In this document: in pieces, positions 36,961 to 46,902 of the stretch
Layout of the letters: each line of letters begins with the position of its first letter
Position numbering within the stretch: the first letter of the stretch is position 1
Assembly (NCBI RefSeq): GCF_028285715.1
Contig: NZ_JANQOO010000017.1
Span: 186,001-250,000 of the forward strand
Origin: Ulvibacterium sp.
GTDB lineage: Bacteria; Bacteroidota; Bacteroidia; Flavobacteriales; Flavobacteriaceae
DNA: 64,000 nucleotides
Direction: 5' to 3'
Translations under genes and position numbers: made by a program
The notes under the pieces: generated by a model
Database searches by the model: none
Told to the model about the DNA's origin: nothing
Seen by the model: the letters and a program-made list of their open reading frames with translations, nothing else

Positions 36961-37002
36961 GCCCATATAATCATCAAGAACTTTAGTACAAAAATTTCGA
37001 TC

Positions 37003-38508
37003 ATGAAAAGTCACTTAACTTTCATCATGCTACTGGTATGTGCAGTAACCAGTGCCCAGAACATTAGCGACGTATTGCGATACAGCACAGAAAACATTCA
37101 GGGAACCGCCCGCTTCCAGGGAATGGGCGGAGCCTTCGGAGCCCTGGGAGGAGATCTATCCGCCTTAAATGCCAATCCTGCCGGTTCGGCGGTTTTTAAC
37201 AATAGCCTCTTCTCGGTTTCCGGCACCCATTATACCGTGGACAATGCGGCCAGTTATTTTAATGGTTCTACCGGAACGGTAAACCATGATGTAGACCTAA
37301 ATCAATTGGGAGGAGTATTTGTCTTTAAAAATACCAGTTCGGACGCCGATTGGAAAAAATTCTCAATTGCCGTTAATTATGATGTTGTAGAAAATTTTGA
37401 TAATGAGTTTTTTGTCGCGGGCGATAGCAATCAAGGTATAGATAACTACTTCTTAAATTTTGCCCAAGGTGTTCCCTTTGGTTCACTGTTGCTGCAAGAT
37501 GGCGAGTTCTTGGAGGAAGCCTACTTGGATATTGGAGCTGTGCAAGGTTTTGGTGACCAGCAGGCATTTCTAGGCTATTATGGAGGACTCATAGATCCAG
37601 CGGAATTGGAGGACGATAATACCGCCTATGTAAGCAACGCGGACTACAGTACCGTTAATCAGGAATTCTTACGAAGTACCTCTGGATATAACAGCCGTTT
37701 CACCTTAAATTTCGGTTCCCAATATCGGGAAACCCTTTACTTGGGGGCTTCCTTGAATTTCCATAATTTAGTCTATGATCGGTACGACCAGTTTACTGAA
37801 AACGGATACGATCCCGATTCCGAAATCCAGTTCACCACTTTTGATAATCTTTTACATACGGAGGGCACTGGATTTTCGTTTAGCCTGGGAGCGATTGCAA
37901 AATTGAACGACTTCATACGAATCGGAGGAAGTTATCAGTCTCCTACATGGTACCGATTGACGGATAATTTTTCACAACGCATCAATTCCGATCTTGCCGA
38001 TGACGATATCAACTTTATCAATTTCAACGTCGTCAATCTATTTGAGGTATACCGAATAAAGACCCCAGGGAAAATTACCGGAAGTTTGGCCGTGGTTTTC
38101 GGAAAGAACGGATTACTGAGTTTCGACTATGGTTACCAAGATATGTCCGAAGCTGAATTAAGACCCAATAGCGACCCTAGCTTCTCGGTTGTAAATGCAG
38201 ATATCGCAAACCAATTGGGCACGGTTTCCTCCTTTAGGGTGGGAGGAGAATATAGAATAGCCCGTTTTAGCCTTAGGGGCGGATACCGCTTTGAACAAAG
38301 CCCATATGAAGATGGAAATATCATTGGAGACCTAGAAGGAATATCCGGAGGTATTGGCTATAATTTCGGGGCCAGTAGGATTGATCTCGCCGTAAGCAGA
38401 ACAGAACGGGATGTTGCGGAATTTCTTTTTGATACCGGCCTAACGACCCCCGCGGCGATAAACCGTTTAAATACAAACGTGACCCTAGGCTTTACCTTAA
38501 ATTTTTAA
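37003..38508 (+). CDS. OmpP1/FadL/TodX-family outer-membrane transporter
   Basis: Outer-membrane beta-barrel of 501 aa with signal peptide (SHLTFIMLLVCAVTSAQ). The start of the mature protein, ISDVLRYSTENIQGTARFQG, and MGGAFGALGGDLSALNANPAGSAVF match the FadL-like family of Bacteroidota, in which the N-terminal plug leads to a 14-stranded barrel; amphipathic strands and a C-terminal phenylalanine (VTLGFTLNF) are seen. The cargo, hydrophobic compounds, is inferred from the family. It lies 42 bp after the Gly-Trp lipoprotein gene and could be cotranscribed with it. Confidence 0.92.
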   Translation: MKSHLTFIMLLVCAVTSAQNISDVLRYSTENIQGTARFQGMGGAFGALGGDLSALNANPAGSAVFNNSLFSVSGTHYTVDNAASYFNGSTGTVNHDVDLNQLGGVFVFKNTSSDADWKKFSIAVNYDVVENFDNEFFVAGDSNQGIDNYFLNFAQGVPFGSLLLQDGEFLEEAYLDIGAVQGFGDQQAFLGYYGGLIDPAELEDDNTAYVSNADYSTVNQEFLRSTSGYNSRFTLNFGSQYRETLYLGASLNFHNLVYDRYDQFTENGYDPDSEIQFTTFDNLLHTEGTGFSFSLGAIAKLNDFIRIGGSYQSPTWYRLTDNFSQRINSDLADDDINFINFNVVNLFEVYRIKTPGKITGSLAVVFGKNGLLSFDYGYQDMSEAELRPNSDPSFSVVNADIANQLGTVSSFRVGGEYRIARFSLRGGYRFEQSPYEDGNIIGDLEGISGGIGYNFGASRIDLAVSRTERDVAEFLFDTGLTTPAAINRLNTNVTLGFTLNF

Positions 38509-38534
38509 GATCTCAAGAATCGAATATACTGGAA

Positions 38535-38562
38535 ATGGCGGTCAAATGACCGTCATTTTTTT
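38535..38562 (+). terminator. Terminator after the FadL-family gene
   Basis: Stem ATGGCGGTCA / TGACCGTCAT (one G-U pair) with a minimal loop, followed by a T-run. It lies 27 bp after the stop codon and sits between two convergent genes. Confidence 0.8.
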
Positions 38563-40006
38563 ATCGTTTTAACGTAAAATGTGCTTTTCTGGTCTTGGCT
38601 ACGACGATGCCTTCCTCATCCTCAGAGTATTCGAATCTAAACCAGTAATCCGACGAAGGCATTGGCCTACCATTAAAGGTACCGTCCCATCCAATTGTAG
38701 CGGCATTCAATTGTTTTAAAAGCTTTCCATAGCGGTCAAAAATAAATACCGCCGGATCATTCAAGGTTTCAATTCCAAGTATATTCCAGGCATCGTGAAT
38801 TCCATCTCCGTTAGGTGTAAAGAATTTGGGATAACCTACTACAAGAAACTCCAGGGGTTCGGTGGTACCACATCCATTTTTATCATTAATGATCAACGTA
38901 TTTAAACCCGGAGGGATATCCCTAAAAACCGGGTCATCCTGGAACTCGCCCCCATTAATCGCATATTCGTAATCCCCGTCCCCATCGACAAAGATTTCAA
39001 CATTGTTCATATCCGGATCTTCGGACAAATTCGTATCAAGGATTTCTACCCGATCCAATACGGGAATTCCATAAAATGTTATAAGAATCCCTCCGACGTC
39101 CGCTACGGTTGGCGGGGTACCCGTAATGGTGGTAATTTCCGCAAAATAGCGCCCTGAATTAGGACTGGCGACAATCAATTCGGCCCCAAATGGCCCGGTA
39201 CCGGTCAAAGTATCATCTATAACCCCATCATCTTCATAGTCCACGGTCCAGGCAACGTTGGCAATATCCGCTCCTGCGGGGGAGTTCAACGCGCTTAACG
39301 TAATATCGGGATCTCCTTCGCATGCAATGATATCCAGTCCCAGAAACTCATCGCGTAACGTACAATCGAGTGCGGTATTCTGGTCATCATCCACGGACGT
39401 ACCAGTGAAAGTAATGGAATAGGGTTCCGGGTCCCCATCAAAATTAGTGTTGAAATTATTGATTAGGATATAATAAATCTCTCCAGGCTGTACATCCAAC
39501 CATTCATCATATGTATTTTGGCTACCTATCAAAAAAGGAGCACCCTGTTGCCCGTTTTCGGGATTTACCCCAATTCCCGTAAAATTTGTGTCATTTACCT
39601 CATAGTTACAACGGATAGGTTCTGCCGTACCGTTGCTTATATCCGTACAATCCACATCGGGACCATAAACGGCAAAGTCCCATTCGGCGGTAACTGTTCC
39701 GGACCCCCCCACAGGTAGGGCTTCAATGTCAAAACCCACTTGTCCTCCGGTTCCCGCACGAAACACAAACCAAGAGGTATTGTTCTCAATATTTGCCGAG
39801 GCTACACTTCCTTTTTCCAAACAGCCCGATCTTCGGATGACATCGGGATCAAAGTCATCAATATCCCCACTACCATCAGCCTCAAAGAACAAAGGGCCTT
39901 GATCGGCACATACAGGAATAGCGGTTCTACAATCCGGAGAGTTTTGTGCTTGTATTGCCAATGTAGTTAGAAATAGGGCACAAATGGCAAAAAAAAGTGT
40001 TCGCAT
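38561..40006 (-). CDS. T9SS type B sorting-domain protein (secreted, 481 aa)
   Basis: Secreted protein with signal peptide (FFAICALFLTTLAIQA). The N-terminal half (about residues 22-215) carries Cys-containing motifs RTAIPVCADQGPLFFE, NTSWFVFRAGTGGQVGFDI and YEVNDTNFTGIG, a domain seen in gliding-motility-associated proteins. The C-terminus is the type B sorting signal: YPKFFTPNGDGIHDAWNI near residue 392, FIFDRYGKLLKQL and GWDGTFNGRPMPSSDYWFRF, ending KAHFTLKR. The protein should be exported by T9SS. Its function is unknown. It is the second of a tandem pair. Confidence 0.92.
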   Translation of the reverse strand: MRTLFFAICALFLTTLAIQAQNSPDCRTAIPVCADQGPLFFEADGSGDIDDFDPDVIRRSGCLEKGSVASANIENNTSWFVFRAGTGGQVGFDIEALPVGGSGTVTAEWDFAVYGPDVDCTDISNGTAEPIRCNYEVNDTNFTGIGVNPENGQQGAPFLIGSQNTYDEWLDVQPGEIYYILINNFNTNFDGDPEPYSITFTGTSVDDDQNTALDCTLRDEFLGLDIIACEGDPDITLSALNSPAGADIANVAWTVDYEDDGVIDDTLTGTGPFGAELIVASPNSGRYFAEITTITGTPPTVADVGGILITFYGIPVLDRVEILDTNLSEDPDMNNVEIFVDGDGDYEYAINGGEFQDDPVFRDIPPGLNTLIINDKNGCGTTEPLEFLVVGYPKFFTPNGDGIHDAWNILGIETLNDPAVFIFDRYGKLLKQLNAATIGWDGTFNGRPMPSSDYWFRFEYSEDEEGIVVAKTRKAHFTLKR

Positions 40007-40135
40007 GGAGTATGGGGCTTACGTTACACTATTGATCACTAAGAATAACTCGGATAGACCGGGTTTAGTATATTTTGAACGAAGATTTCTGCCGTTTATC
40101 GATGAACTGCTACAGAAATTCAAAATCCAAAGTGT

Positions 40136-41941
40136 TCAACGACGTAACGAAAAGTGGTTGTTTATGTATTTGGCCGTGGTCAATTGGCCATTATCGTCCA
40201 TATAGGTAAGCTTAAACCAGTAATCCGAAGAGGGTACCTCCCGGCCATTGAACCGCCCGTCCCAATGCGTGGAATTGGAATCCAAACTCTTTAACAACTT
40301 GCCAAAACGATCAAAAATGGACACAACAGGATCCCTAAGGTTTAACATTCCGATGATATGCCAATCGTCATTTATATTGTCCCCATTCGGGGTAAAAAAT
40401 TTAGGGAAGCCGACTACTACTATGTTTTCCGTGACGGAACCACAGCCCAACCGATTGTTCACGGTAACCGCGTGCATTCCAGGAAGCACGTCTGTAAAAA
40501 CATTGGTCGGTTGATAAGCCCCATCATCCAAACGGTATTCAAAGTCGCCCTCAACCTGGGTAATAACGGTCACTGAATTTTCGTTCTGTAAATCTTCTAT
40601 AATAACATCCGTTATCTCAGGTGGCCTAGAGACCCTAACGGTAACCGTTGACGAACTTGTACAGTTTTCACCGTTCTGCGAATTTGTGGCGGTTAGCGTA
40701 TACACGCCTTCTTGCGATACTATAATGGAAGAGGTAGTCTCCCCGGAATCCCATAAGTAATGGAATGCCGTATTGGGAAAAGGATCTCCTATAACTATTC
40801 CGGAGTTGTCCTCACAGATTTCTACCTCCGAAGGAAAATCCAAAACTGGGGTCTGCAAAACCGTAAGCTGAAACTGTTGGGATACGTCAAAGCATCTAGG
40901 GTTTTCCAAGGAACTTACCCTAACATAAATGGTCTGCGCCCCTATTCCCGGAATATATTGTTCGGGAAGGACATTTAAGCCGTTCACCGCATCGGAATAA
41001 CTCGCGTAATAACCGACCCGGAATTCCTGTGGATCTTGACTTCCAAGAACCTCACCATTTTTTTGGGAGAGGGTATAGGCTCCCGAGTCCGAACAAATAG
41101 CATCATGCGATACGGGAAAAGCCATCGGAAGGGCGGAAAAGGCAACTTGTACCTCACTTATTATAGAACTTCCGGAAGGTAGGGATACCCTTACCCTATA
41201 TAATGCCGATTGGGTTACCTGCAAGGTAGGGCCAGTTTCTCCAGAAATAAGTTGAAACCCACTACCACTATCCATAAACCACTCGTAGTTGGTGGCATTC
41301 ACCGTAGTGGCGTTCAATACCACCGTATCATTTTCACAAGCCGATATAGGTGGCCCAAGCAGGTTATCAATAATGGAACAATCCAGTGCATCATAGGGAT
41401 TGGTCACGAAAATCTGCCCTGAGAATTGAATGGAAAACCCAGAATTGTTATTGCTAAAATTGTTGATCAATAGATAATAATCCTCACCCGGTTCTACTTG
41501 GAGCCAATCCTCATATTGCACATTATCGGTATCTCCGGAGGGATCTTCCCCTATACCGATAAATCCATTCTGATCCTGATTATCAAAAAAATTGCAACGG
41601 ACCGGATTCCCCAAGTCAGTGCAGTCGCTGGTTTGGTAAAGGGCAAAATCCCAATCTTCATCGGTATCAATACCGATATTTATCCCCAATTGCCCACTGG
41701 CGCCCGTTCTAAAGCGGTACCAAGCCGAATTGGATTCAATAGCTCCAGCCAAGGCTTCCTCCAAACATCCACTTGTTGGAGTCCCATTGAAATCATCTAG
41801 CCCAAAACCATTGGTACCTCCATTTACGGGGGTATTATTGCATATGGGAACGGCGTTATCGCAATCTGCAGAAACCTGAGCCACAGCATCTTGTACCCTT
41901 GTAAAAAAGACCAAGGCCCATATGGCGATAATACATCTCAT
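40136..41941 (-). CDS. T9SS type B sorting-domain protein (secreted, 601 aa)
   Basis: Paralogue of the neighbouring downstream protein. The N-terminal domain has CDNAVPICNNTPVNGG, NSAWYRFRTGASGQLGINIG and YEDWLQVEPGEDYYLLINNF, which match the same positions in its neighbour. About 200 extra central residues carry an Ig-like or PKD-like region (NYEWFMDSGSGFQL, HYLWDSGETTSSIIV). The C-terminus is a type B sorting signal (FPKFFTPNGDNINDDWHII, GREVPSSDYWFKL, ending NNHFSLRR). Secretion by T9SS is inferred from family. The 129-bp gap between the pair holds no clear promoter. Confidence 0.92.
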   Translation of the reverse strand: MRCIIAIWALVFFTRVQDAVAQVSADCDNAVPICNNTPVNGGTNGFGLDDFNGTPTSGCLEEALAGAIESNSAWYRFRTGASGQLGINIGIDTDEDWDFALYQTSDCTDLGNPVRCNFFDNQDQNGFIGIGEDPSGDTDNVQYEDWLQVEPGEDYYLLINNFSNNNSGFSIQFSGQIFVTNPYDALDCSIIDNLLGPPISACENDTVVLNATTVNATNYEWFMDSGSGFQLISGETGPTLQVTQSALYRVRVSLPSGSSIISEVQVAFSALPMAFPVSHDAICSDSGAYTLSQKNGEVLGSQDPQEFRVGYYASYSDAVNGLNVLPEQYIPGIGAQTIYVRVSSLENPRCFDVSQQFQLTVLQTPVLDFPSEVEICEDNSGIVIGDPFPNTAFHYLWDSGETTSSIIVSQEGVYTLTATNSQNGENCTSSSTVTVRVSRPPEITDVIIEDLQNENSVTVITQVEGDFEYRLDDGAYQPTNVFTDVLPGMHAVTVNNRLGCGSVTENIVVVGFPKFFTPNGDNINDDWHIIGMLNLRDPVVSIFDRFGKLLKSLDSNSTHWDGRFNGREVPSSDYWFKLTYMDDNGQLTTAKYINNHFSLRR

Positions 41942-42046
41942 AAGCAGGTAGGATTCTGGAATTTGTAAATTTAGAAAGGGACCCTTGTTAACACTAATTT
42001 ATGTTGTGTAGCAGGGCAAATAAGGCGTAAAGTGCCATTTTATGTA

Positions 42047-42054
42047 TATCTTTG
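42047..42054 (+). promoter_or_regulatory. -7 element of folE
   Basis: TATCTTTG fits TAnnTTTG, 24 bp upstream of the chosen folE start. No TTG lies at the usual distance upstream, so the -33 box is weak or absent. Confidence 0.45.
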
Positions 42055-42077
42055 CGCTTCGAATAACCCACGGCAGA

Positions 42078-42761
42078 ATGAAAATGGATAGCACATTGGA
42101 AGAGCATTTTGAGGAGATGGGGGACAGCCATGTTCCCTCTTCCGAGGAAACCCCTATGCGGAAAGACGCCTTTGTTTTGGAAGACGGGGAAAAAATCGAA
42201 AGAATACAGCGGAACATAAGGGACATAATGCTCACTTTGGGACTGGATTTGGATGACGATAGCCTAAAAGGCACACCCAAGAGGGTAGCCAAAATGTTCG
42301 TCAACGAAATTTTTGGTGGCTTGCATCCCGATCGAAAACCAAAATCCTCTACATTCAAGAACAAATATAAATATGGGGAAATGTTGGTGGAAAAAAACAT
42401 TACCCTCTACTCTACCTGTGAGCACCATTTATTACCTATTGTGGGCAAGGCGCATATAGCCTATATTTCCAACGGAACCGTAGTGGGGCTCTCTAAAATG
42501 AACCGTATTGTAGACTACTACGCCAAAAGACCCCAGGTCCAGGAACGGTTGAACATCCAAATCGTAAAGGAACTCCAAAACGTTTTGGGAACGGAAGATG
42601 TGGCCTGTGTAATCGATGCCAAGCACCTTTGTGTAAATTCAAGGGGAATCAGGGATATCGATAGTAGTACGGTAACGGCGGAATATGGTGGAAAATTTAA
42701 GGAAGAGGCTACACGTCGCGAATTTTTGGATTATATTAATCTGGACACCCATTTTGAATAG
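42078..42761 (+). CDS. folE: GTP cyclohydrolase I
   Basis: First enzyme of tetrahydrofolate synthesis (GTP to 7,8-dihydroneopterin triphosphate), about 227 aa. The zinc ligands and active site are visible: LYSTCEHHLLPIVGKAH near residue 113 (12 residues less than from the upstream start), and KMNRIVDYYAKRPQVQERL, TEDVACVIDAKHLCV. I chose the ATG at 42078 because the longer frame's ATG at 42042 lies upstream of the -7 promoter element at 42047-42054. It is followed 12 bp later by cysS. Confidence 0.97.
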   Translation: MKMDSTLEEHFEEMGDSHVPSSEETPMRKDAFVLEDGEKIERIQRNIRDIMLTLGLDLDDDSLKGTPKRVAKMFVNEIFGGLHPDRKPKSSTFKNKYKYGEMLVEKNITLYSTCEHHLLPIVGKAHIAYISNGTVVGLSKMNRIVDYYAKRPQVQERLNIQIVKELQNVLGTEDVACVIDAKHLCVNSRGIRDIDSSTVTAEYGGKFKEEATRREFLDYINLDTHFE

Positions 42762-42773
42762 CCCCACAAGCGT

Positions 42774-44255
42774 ATGCAGTTGTACAAAAGCCAGAACTTA
42801 AAAGTCCATAACTCACTTTCTGGAAAAAAAGAAGTCTTTGAGCCCCTTAACGAAGGCCATATTGGCATGTACGTATGTGGCCCTACCGTATATAGCAACG
42901 TACATTTAGGCAACTGCCGTACCTTCATATCCTTTGATATGATGTTCCGGTATTTTAAACACCTCGACTATAAGGTGCGCTATGTGCGCAATATTACCGA
43001 TGCGGGGCATTTGACCGATGATGCCGATGAAGGCGAGGATAAAATTGCAAAGAAGGCCCGATTGGAAAAACTGGAGCCCATGGAGGTAGTTCAGCGATAC
43101 ACGGTAGATTTTCACAATACCTTACAAAAGTTCAATTTGTTACCTCCAAGTATAGAACCTACGGCTACGGGCCATATTATTGAGCAGATAGAGATCATAA
43201 AGGAAATTCTGCAAAAGGGGTATGCCTATGTAGTAAACGGTTCTGTTTATTTTGATGTCATTCAATTCAACAAAACCTACGAATACGGAAAATTAAGCGG
43301 TAGGAAATTGGAGGATATGGTTACCAATACCCGTGAGCTTACCGCCCAGGATGAGAAAAAAAGCCCCCAGGATTTTGCACTTTGGAAAAAAGCCGAACCT
43401 CAGCACATAATGAGGTGGCCTTCGCCCTGGGGTGATGGTTTTCCAGGCTGGCACTTGGAGTGCACGGCCATGAGTACCAAATATTTGGGTGAAACCTTTG
43501 ATATACATGGAGGGGGAATGGATTTAAAATTCCCGCATCACGAATGTGAGATCGCACAGGCACAGGCAAGTACGGGACATAGTCCTGTACGGTATTGGCT
43601 GCATGCCAATATGCTGACACTCAACGGTAGAAAAATGTCCAAATCCACGGACAATAACATTTATCCAAACGAGATTTTTACGGGAGAAAACAACATACTG
43701 AGTAAGCCTTTCTCTCCACCTGTAGTGCGTTTTTTTATGATGCAGGCCCATTATGCCAGTATTTTGGATTTGAGCAACGAAGCACTTTTGGCCTCTGAAA
43801 AAGGATTCAATCGCCTAATTGAGGCAATGGACACCCTTGCCAATTTGGAAACAGGGGAATCCACGGATTTTGAATTTCGCGCATGGAAACAGAGGTGTTA
43901 TGATGCCATGAATGATGATTTCAATACGCCAATGCTCATCGCTCACCTATTTGATGCGGTAAGGCACATTAACCTTATTAAGGAAGGCAAGGAAAGTATT
44001 CGTTTGGAACATAAGCACGCCTTGCAACAAAGTATGCATTCCTTTGTTTTTGATATTCTGGGCTTAGCACAAAATTCGGATAACGGAAAGGATCCCGATA
44101 AGCTTGAGGGCGTCGTGGAACTATTGATCCAGTTGCGCAACGAAGCAAGGTCGAATAAGGACTTTGCTACTTCGGACACCATTCGCGATCAACTGGCGGC
44201 CTTGGGGATTCAATTAAAGGATGGGAAGGAAGGTACCACATTTAGCGTTTCGTAA
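42774..44255 (+). CDS. cysS: Cysteinyl-tRNA synthetase
   Basis: Class I aminoacyl-tRNA synthetase of 493 aa. HIGH-like motif [13 protein letters not shown] near residue 39 (GNCR), zinc-binding cysteine in [27 protein letters not shown] near 220 and HHECEIAQ, and the KMSKS loop ([11 protein letters not shown]) near residue 285. The length is normal. It is in an operon-like arrangement after folE (12 bp). Confidence 0.97.
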   Translation: MQLYKSQNLKVHNSLSGKKEVFEPLNEGHIGMYVCGPTVYSNVHLGNCRTFISFDMMFRYFKHLDYKVRYVRNITDAGHLTDDADEGEDKIAKKARLEKLEPMEVVQRYTVDFHNTLQKFNLLPPSIEPTATGHIIEQIEIIKEILQKGYAYVVNGSVYFDVIQFNKTYEYGKLSGRKLEDMVTNTRELTAQDEKKSPQDFALWKKAEPQHIMRWPSPWGDGFPGWHLECTAMSTKYLGETFDIHGGGMDLKFPHHECEIAQAQASTGHSPVRYWLHANMLTLNGRKMSKSTDNNIYPNEIFTGENNILSKPFSPPVVRFFMMQAHYASILDLSNEALLASEKGFNRLIEAMDTLANLETGESTDFEFRAWKQRCYDAMNDDFNTPMLIAHLFDAVRHINLIKEGKESIRLEHKHALQQSMHSFVFDILGLAQNSDNGKDPDKLEGVVELLIQLRNEARSNKDFATSDTIRDQLAALGIQLKDGKEGTTFSVS

Positions 44256-44339
44256 TGCTGGCAATCATAAGAGGTTGAGTACTACCCAAGACCCTTTCTT
44301 TGTTTAAGAACAGTCAAATCAGTCACCAAAACTACTTCG

Positions 44340-44567
44340 ATGACCCTAAAAAAAATTTTGATAGCCCCCTTTGTCCTCCTGGTTCGGTTTTATCAAACCG
44401 CAATCTCTCCGTACACTCCGGCCACTTGCCGATACTCCCCTACATGCTCGCAATACACCTTGGAAGCCTTGAAAAAACACGGCCTTTTTAAAGGAGGTTG
44501 GTTATCCCTTAAGCGAATTTTTAGTTGTCATCCTTGGGGTGGAAAAGGATACGATCCCGTACCCTAG
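44340..44567 (+). CDS. yidD: Membrane protein insertion efficiency factor YidD
   Basis: Short protein of 75 aa that helps YidC-dependent insertion. Three conserved cysteines are present: the family core [17 protein letters not shown] near residue 32, with [10 protein letters not shown], and [14 protein letters not shown] at the end. It lies 84 bp after cysS and on the same strand as lgt, 177 bp downstream. Confidence 0.93.
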   Translation: MTLKKILIAPFVLLVRFYQTAISPYTPATCRYSPTCSQYTLEALKKHGLFKGGWLSLKRIFSCHPWGGKGYDPVP

Positions 44568-44613
44568 GCTTCAAATTTGCATCCTGGTTCAAGAATCAAG
44601 TCCATGGATAATC

Positions 44614-44632
44614 AAAAGCTAGCCAGCTTTTT
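44614..44632 (+). terminator. Weak hairpin after yidD
   Basis: Stem AAAAGCT / AGCTTTT with loop AGCC and a short T-run. It lies about 47 bp past the yidD stop. The stem is short and AT-rich, so termination is uncertain. Confidence 0.3.
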
Positions 44633-44744
44633 AAAGGAAGGGGATTGGTCAAAAAGTTCCGGGCTTCTTTTATCCCTATTCTAGTTTCCAAAAGCGAAGT
44701 GGTCTAGTTTCTATTTTTTATCTTAGCCCCTCAAAATAACGCAT

Positions 44745-45707
44745 ATGTACTTCTTAGGTATCATTTGGAATCCAAACGAGACACTTTTTAATCTTGGCCC
44801 CATACAAATCAAATATTACAATCTGTTGTGGATCGTAGCCTTTGCCCTTGGATGGTTCATTATGAAACGAATTTTTCTCCAGGAAAAAAAGACAGTGGAA
44901 CAATTGGATTCCCTGTTGATCTATACGCTACTGGCTACTATGTTGGGAGCCCGTTTGGGCCATGTGTTCTTCTACGATTGGCCCTACTACCAAAATCATT
45001 TACTGGAAATATTATTACCTATCCGCGAGAATGCCAACGGCACTTTGCTCGGGTTCATCAAAGGTTATGAATTTACGGGCTTTACCGGATTGGCCAGCCA
45101 TGGTGCTACCATTGGGGTTATCATAGGGATGTACCTTTACAAACGAAAATACCCCGAGTTCACTTTATTATGGCTGTTGGACAGAATGGTGGTCCCTTTT
45201 TCCATTGGAGCCTTTTGTGTACGCTTGGGAAACTTTTTCAATTCCGAAATCAATGGGAAAATCACGGACGAGTCCTTTATTTTTGCCACCAAGTTTGTCC
45301 GTGATTCGGATGACATGCATCCCTCAAAAGCGCTGGCGGTAACCCAGGAAAAATCTGTTAATTCAGCTTATGATGCGCTAGTAAACAATCCGCAATTTTC
45401 GGAATATCTGAATCAAATACCTTATCGCCATCCGGCCCAACTTTACGAAGGAATAGCCTATATTTTTGTATTCCTTTTGTTGTATTACCTGTACTGGAAA
45501 ACGGATAAGAAAAACAAAGCGGGCTATCTATTCGGTCTTTTTTTGGTGTTGTTATGGACAATACGTTTCTTCGTGGAGTTCGTCAAAAAAAGTCAGGGCG
45601 GTTTCGAAGAGTCTTTGGGACTATTATCCACCGGTCAATGGTTAAGCATTCCTTTTGTTTTGATAGGGTTGTACTTTATGCTAAGGCCGAAGGCCAATAA
45701 AAACTAA
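44745..45707 (+). CDS. lgt: Prolipoprotein diacylglyceryl transferase
   Basis: Inner-membrane enzyme that transfers diacylglycerol to the lipobox cysteine, needed for the many lipoproteins in this window. 320 aa with seven helices. The conserved motifs are FSIGAFCVRLGNFFNSEINGK near residue 150 and HPAQLYEGIAYIFVFLLLYY near 230, the latter with the catalytic-region histidine. It is somewhat longer than E. coli Lgt, as in other Bacteroidota, owing to an insert around residue 185-220. Confidence 0.96.
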   Translation: MYFLGIIWNPNETLFNLGPIQIKYYNLLWIVAFALGWFIMKRIFLQEKKTVEQLDSLLIYTLLATMLGARLGHVFFYDWPYYQNHLLEILLPIRENANGTLLGFIKGYEFTGFTGLASHGATIGVIIGMYLYKRKYPEFTLLWLLDRMVVPFSIGAFCVRLGNFFNSEINGKITDESFIFATKFVRDSDDMHPSKALAVTQEKSVNSAYDALVNNPQFSEYLNQIPYRHPAQLYEGIAYIFVFLLLYYLYWKTDKKNKAGYLFGLFLVLLWTIRFFVEFVKKSQGGFEESLGLLSTGQWLSIPFVLIGLYFMLRPKANKN

Positions 45708-45837
45708 ATAATGTTTAATGAGCGATTCCCTTATGGGTAAGCCCAAAATGCAGCATCACATATTGTTGGGTACAGGCCTTTTACAGCATGGTTATCGCAT
45801 GGGAATACGTTAAACATGCGCTTTGTAATTCTTAAAA

Positions 45838-46329
45838 ATGATGAAATCGTTTAGATTAACAATATATCTTCTTGCCGGATTCTTGATACTTCATGCCTGT
45901 AAGGAAGAATCCAAAAAGGTCATTAAGACGGAGCCCATAGTCTTCACCAAGGAAGGGGAACTGCAAATTTTTACCACGACGACGGATTCTCTCCTGGCAA
46001 AAATTGATATCGAAATTGCAGAGACCAGTTACGAAACGGAAACGGGACTGATGTACCGTAAGGGTATGGAAGAGTATCAGGGAATGCTCTTCATTTTTGA
46101 GGATATGCGGCTGCATAATTTCTACATGAAGAACACTGAATTTCCTTTGGATATTGTCTACATAAAGGACAACATGAGCATTGCAAGTTTCCAGGAAAAT
46201 GCCCAACCTTTGGATGAAAAAAGTTTGCCCTCCAAAGTCCCCGTACAATATGTACTGGAATTGAATGCCGGGCTCGTTCAAAAATGGGGATTGAAAGTAG
46301 GTGATAGCATCGCCTTCAAGAGATTATGA
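45838..46329 (+). CDS. DUF192 family lipoprotein
   Basis: Lipoprotein of 163 aa (signal peptide ending in LILHAC). The DUF192 domain occupies residues about 50-163: VEIAETSYETETGLMYRKGM, then GMLFIFEDMRLHNFYMKNTE and YVLELNAGLVQKWGLKVGD. Function unknown. An ATG three bases downstream is also possible. The next gene begins 6 bp later. Confidence 0.92.
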   Translation: MMKSFRLTIYLLAGFLILHACKEESKKVIKTEPIVFTKEGELQIFTTTTDSLLAKIDIEIAETSYETETGLMYRKGMEEYQGMLFIFEDMRLHNFYMKNTEFPLDIVYIKDNMSIASFQENAQPLDEKSLPSKVPVQYVLELNAGLVQKWGLKVGDSIAFKRL

Positions 46330-46335
46330 TCAGAA

Positions 46336-46863
46336 ATGGGATTACTGCTAAACGGAGAGGAGACAAAGCGGTTAGGATTTCGAAATATAATGCCCGCTGA
46401 TTTTGAGGCGTGGCTCCCATTTCACGAAGACCCACGAAGTACCCAATATTGGGAAGGACTGCCCCAAAATCCCCGAATAGCTTGCCAGGAACAGTTTGAT
46501 CGGGTCTTTGAACGCTATGAAAAAAAACTCGGAGGTATGAACGCCCTTATCCGTAAATCCGACGGAAACCTTGTTGGAATTTGTGGCCTATTGGTACAAT
46601 TTGTGGATGGATTAAAAGAATTGGAAATAGGCTACTCCATTCTTCCCAAATATTGGAAACAGGGCTACGCCACGGAAGCAGCCACTAAGTGTAGGCAATA
46701 TGCCTTTGAAAATAATTTGGCAGATTCCTTAATTTCCATTATTCACGTGGACAACGTACCTTCTCAAAAGGTTGCCCTTAACAATGGGATGCATCTGGAT
46801 AAAACTACCTTTTACAAGGACAACCCGGTGCATGTTTTTAGAATTTTATCTCCACTCTTATAA
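46336..46863 (+). CDS. GNAT family N-acetyltransferase (RimJ/RimL-like)
   Basis: Acetyl-CoA-dependent acetyltransferase of 175 aa. The acetyl-CoA-binding part is visible in GYSILPKYWKQGYATEAATKC near residue 95 and IIHVDNVPSQKVALNNGMHL near 135. It resembles the RimJ/RimL-type enzymes that modify small molecules or protein N-termini. The substrate is unknown. It follows the DUF192 gene closely and is convergent with ppc. Confidence 0.9.
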   Translation: MGLLLNGEETKRLGFRNIMPADFEAWLPFHEDPRSTQYWEGLPQNPRIACQEQFDRVFERYEKKLGGMNALIRKSDGNLVGICGLLVQFVDGLKELEIGYSILPKYWKQGYATEAATKCRQYAFENNLADSLISIIHVDNVPSQKVALNNGMHLDKTTFYKDNPVHVFRILSPLL

Positions 46864-46902
46864 GGGTTCCGAGAATCGAAATTTTGGAATTTTTCCGACC
46901 CC

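Noticed and set aside
42042-42077. Upstream ATG start for folE
   Set aside because: It lies before a TAnnTTTG element, and the 12 added residues do not resemble the family start.
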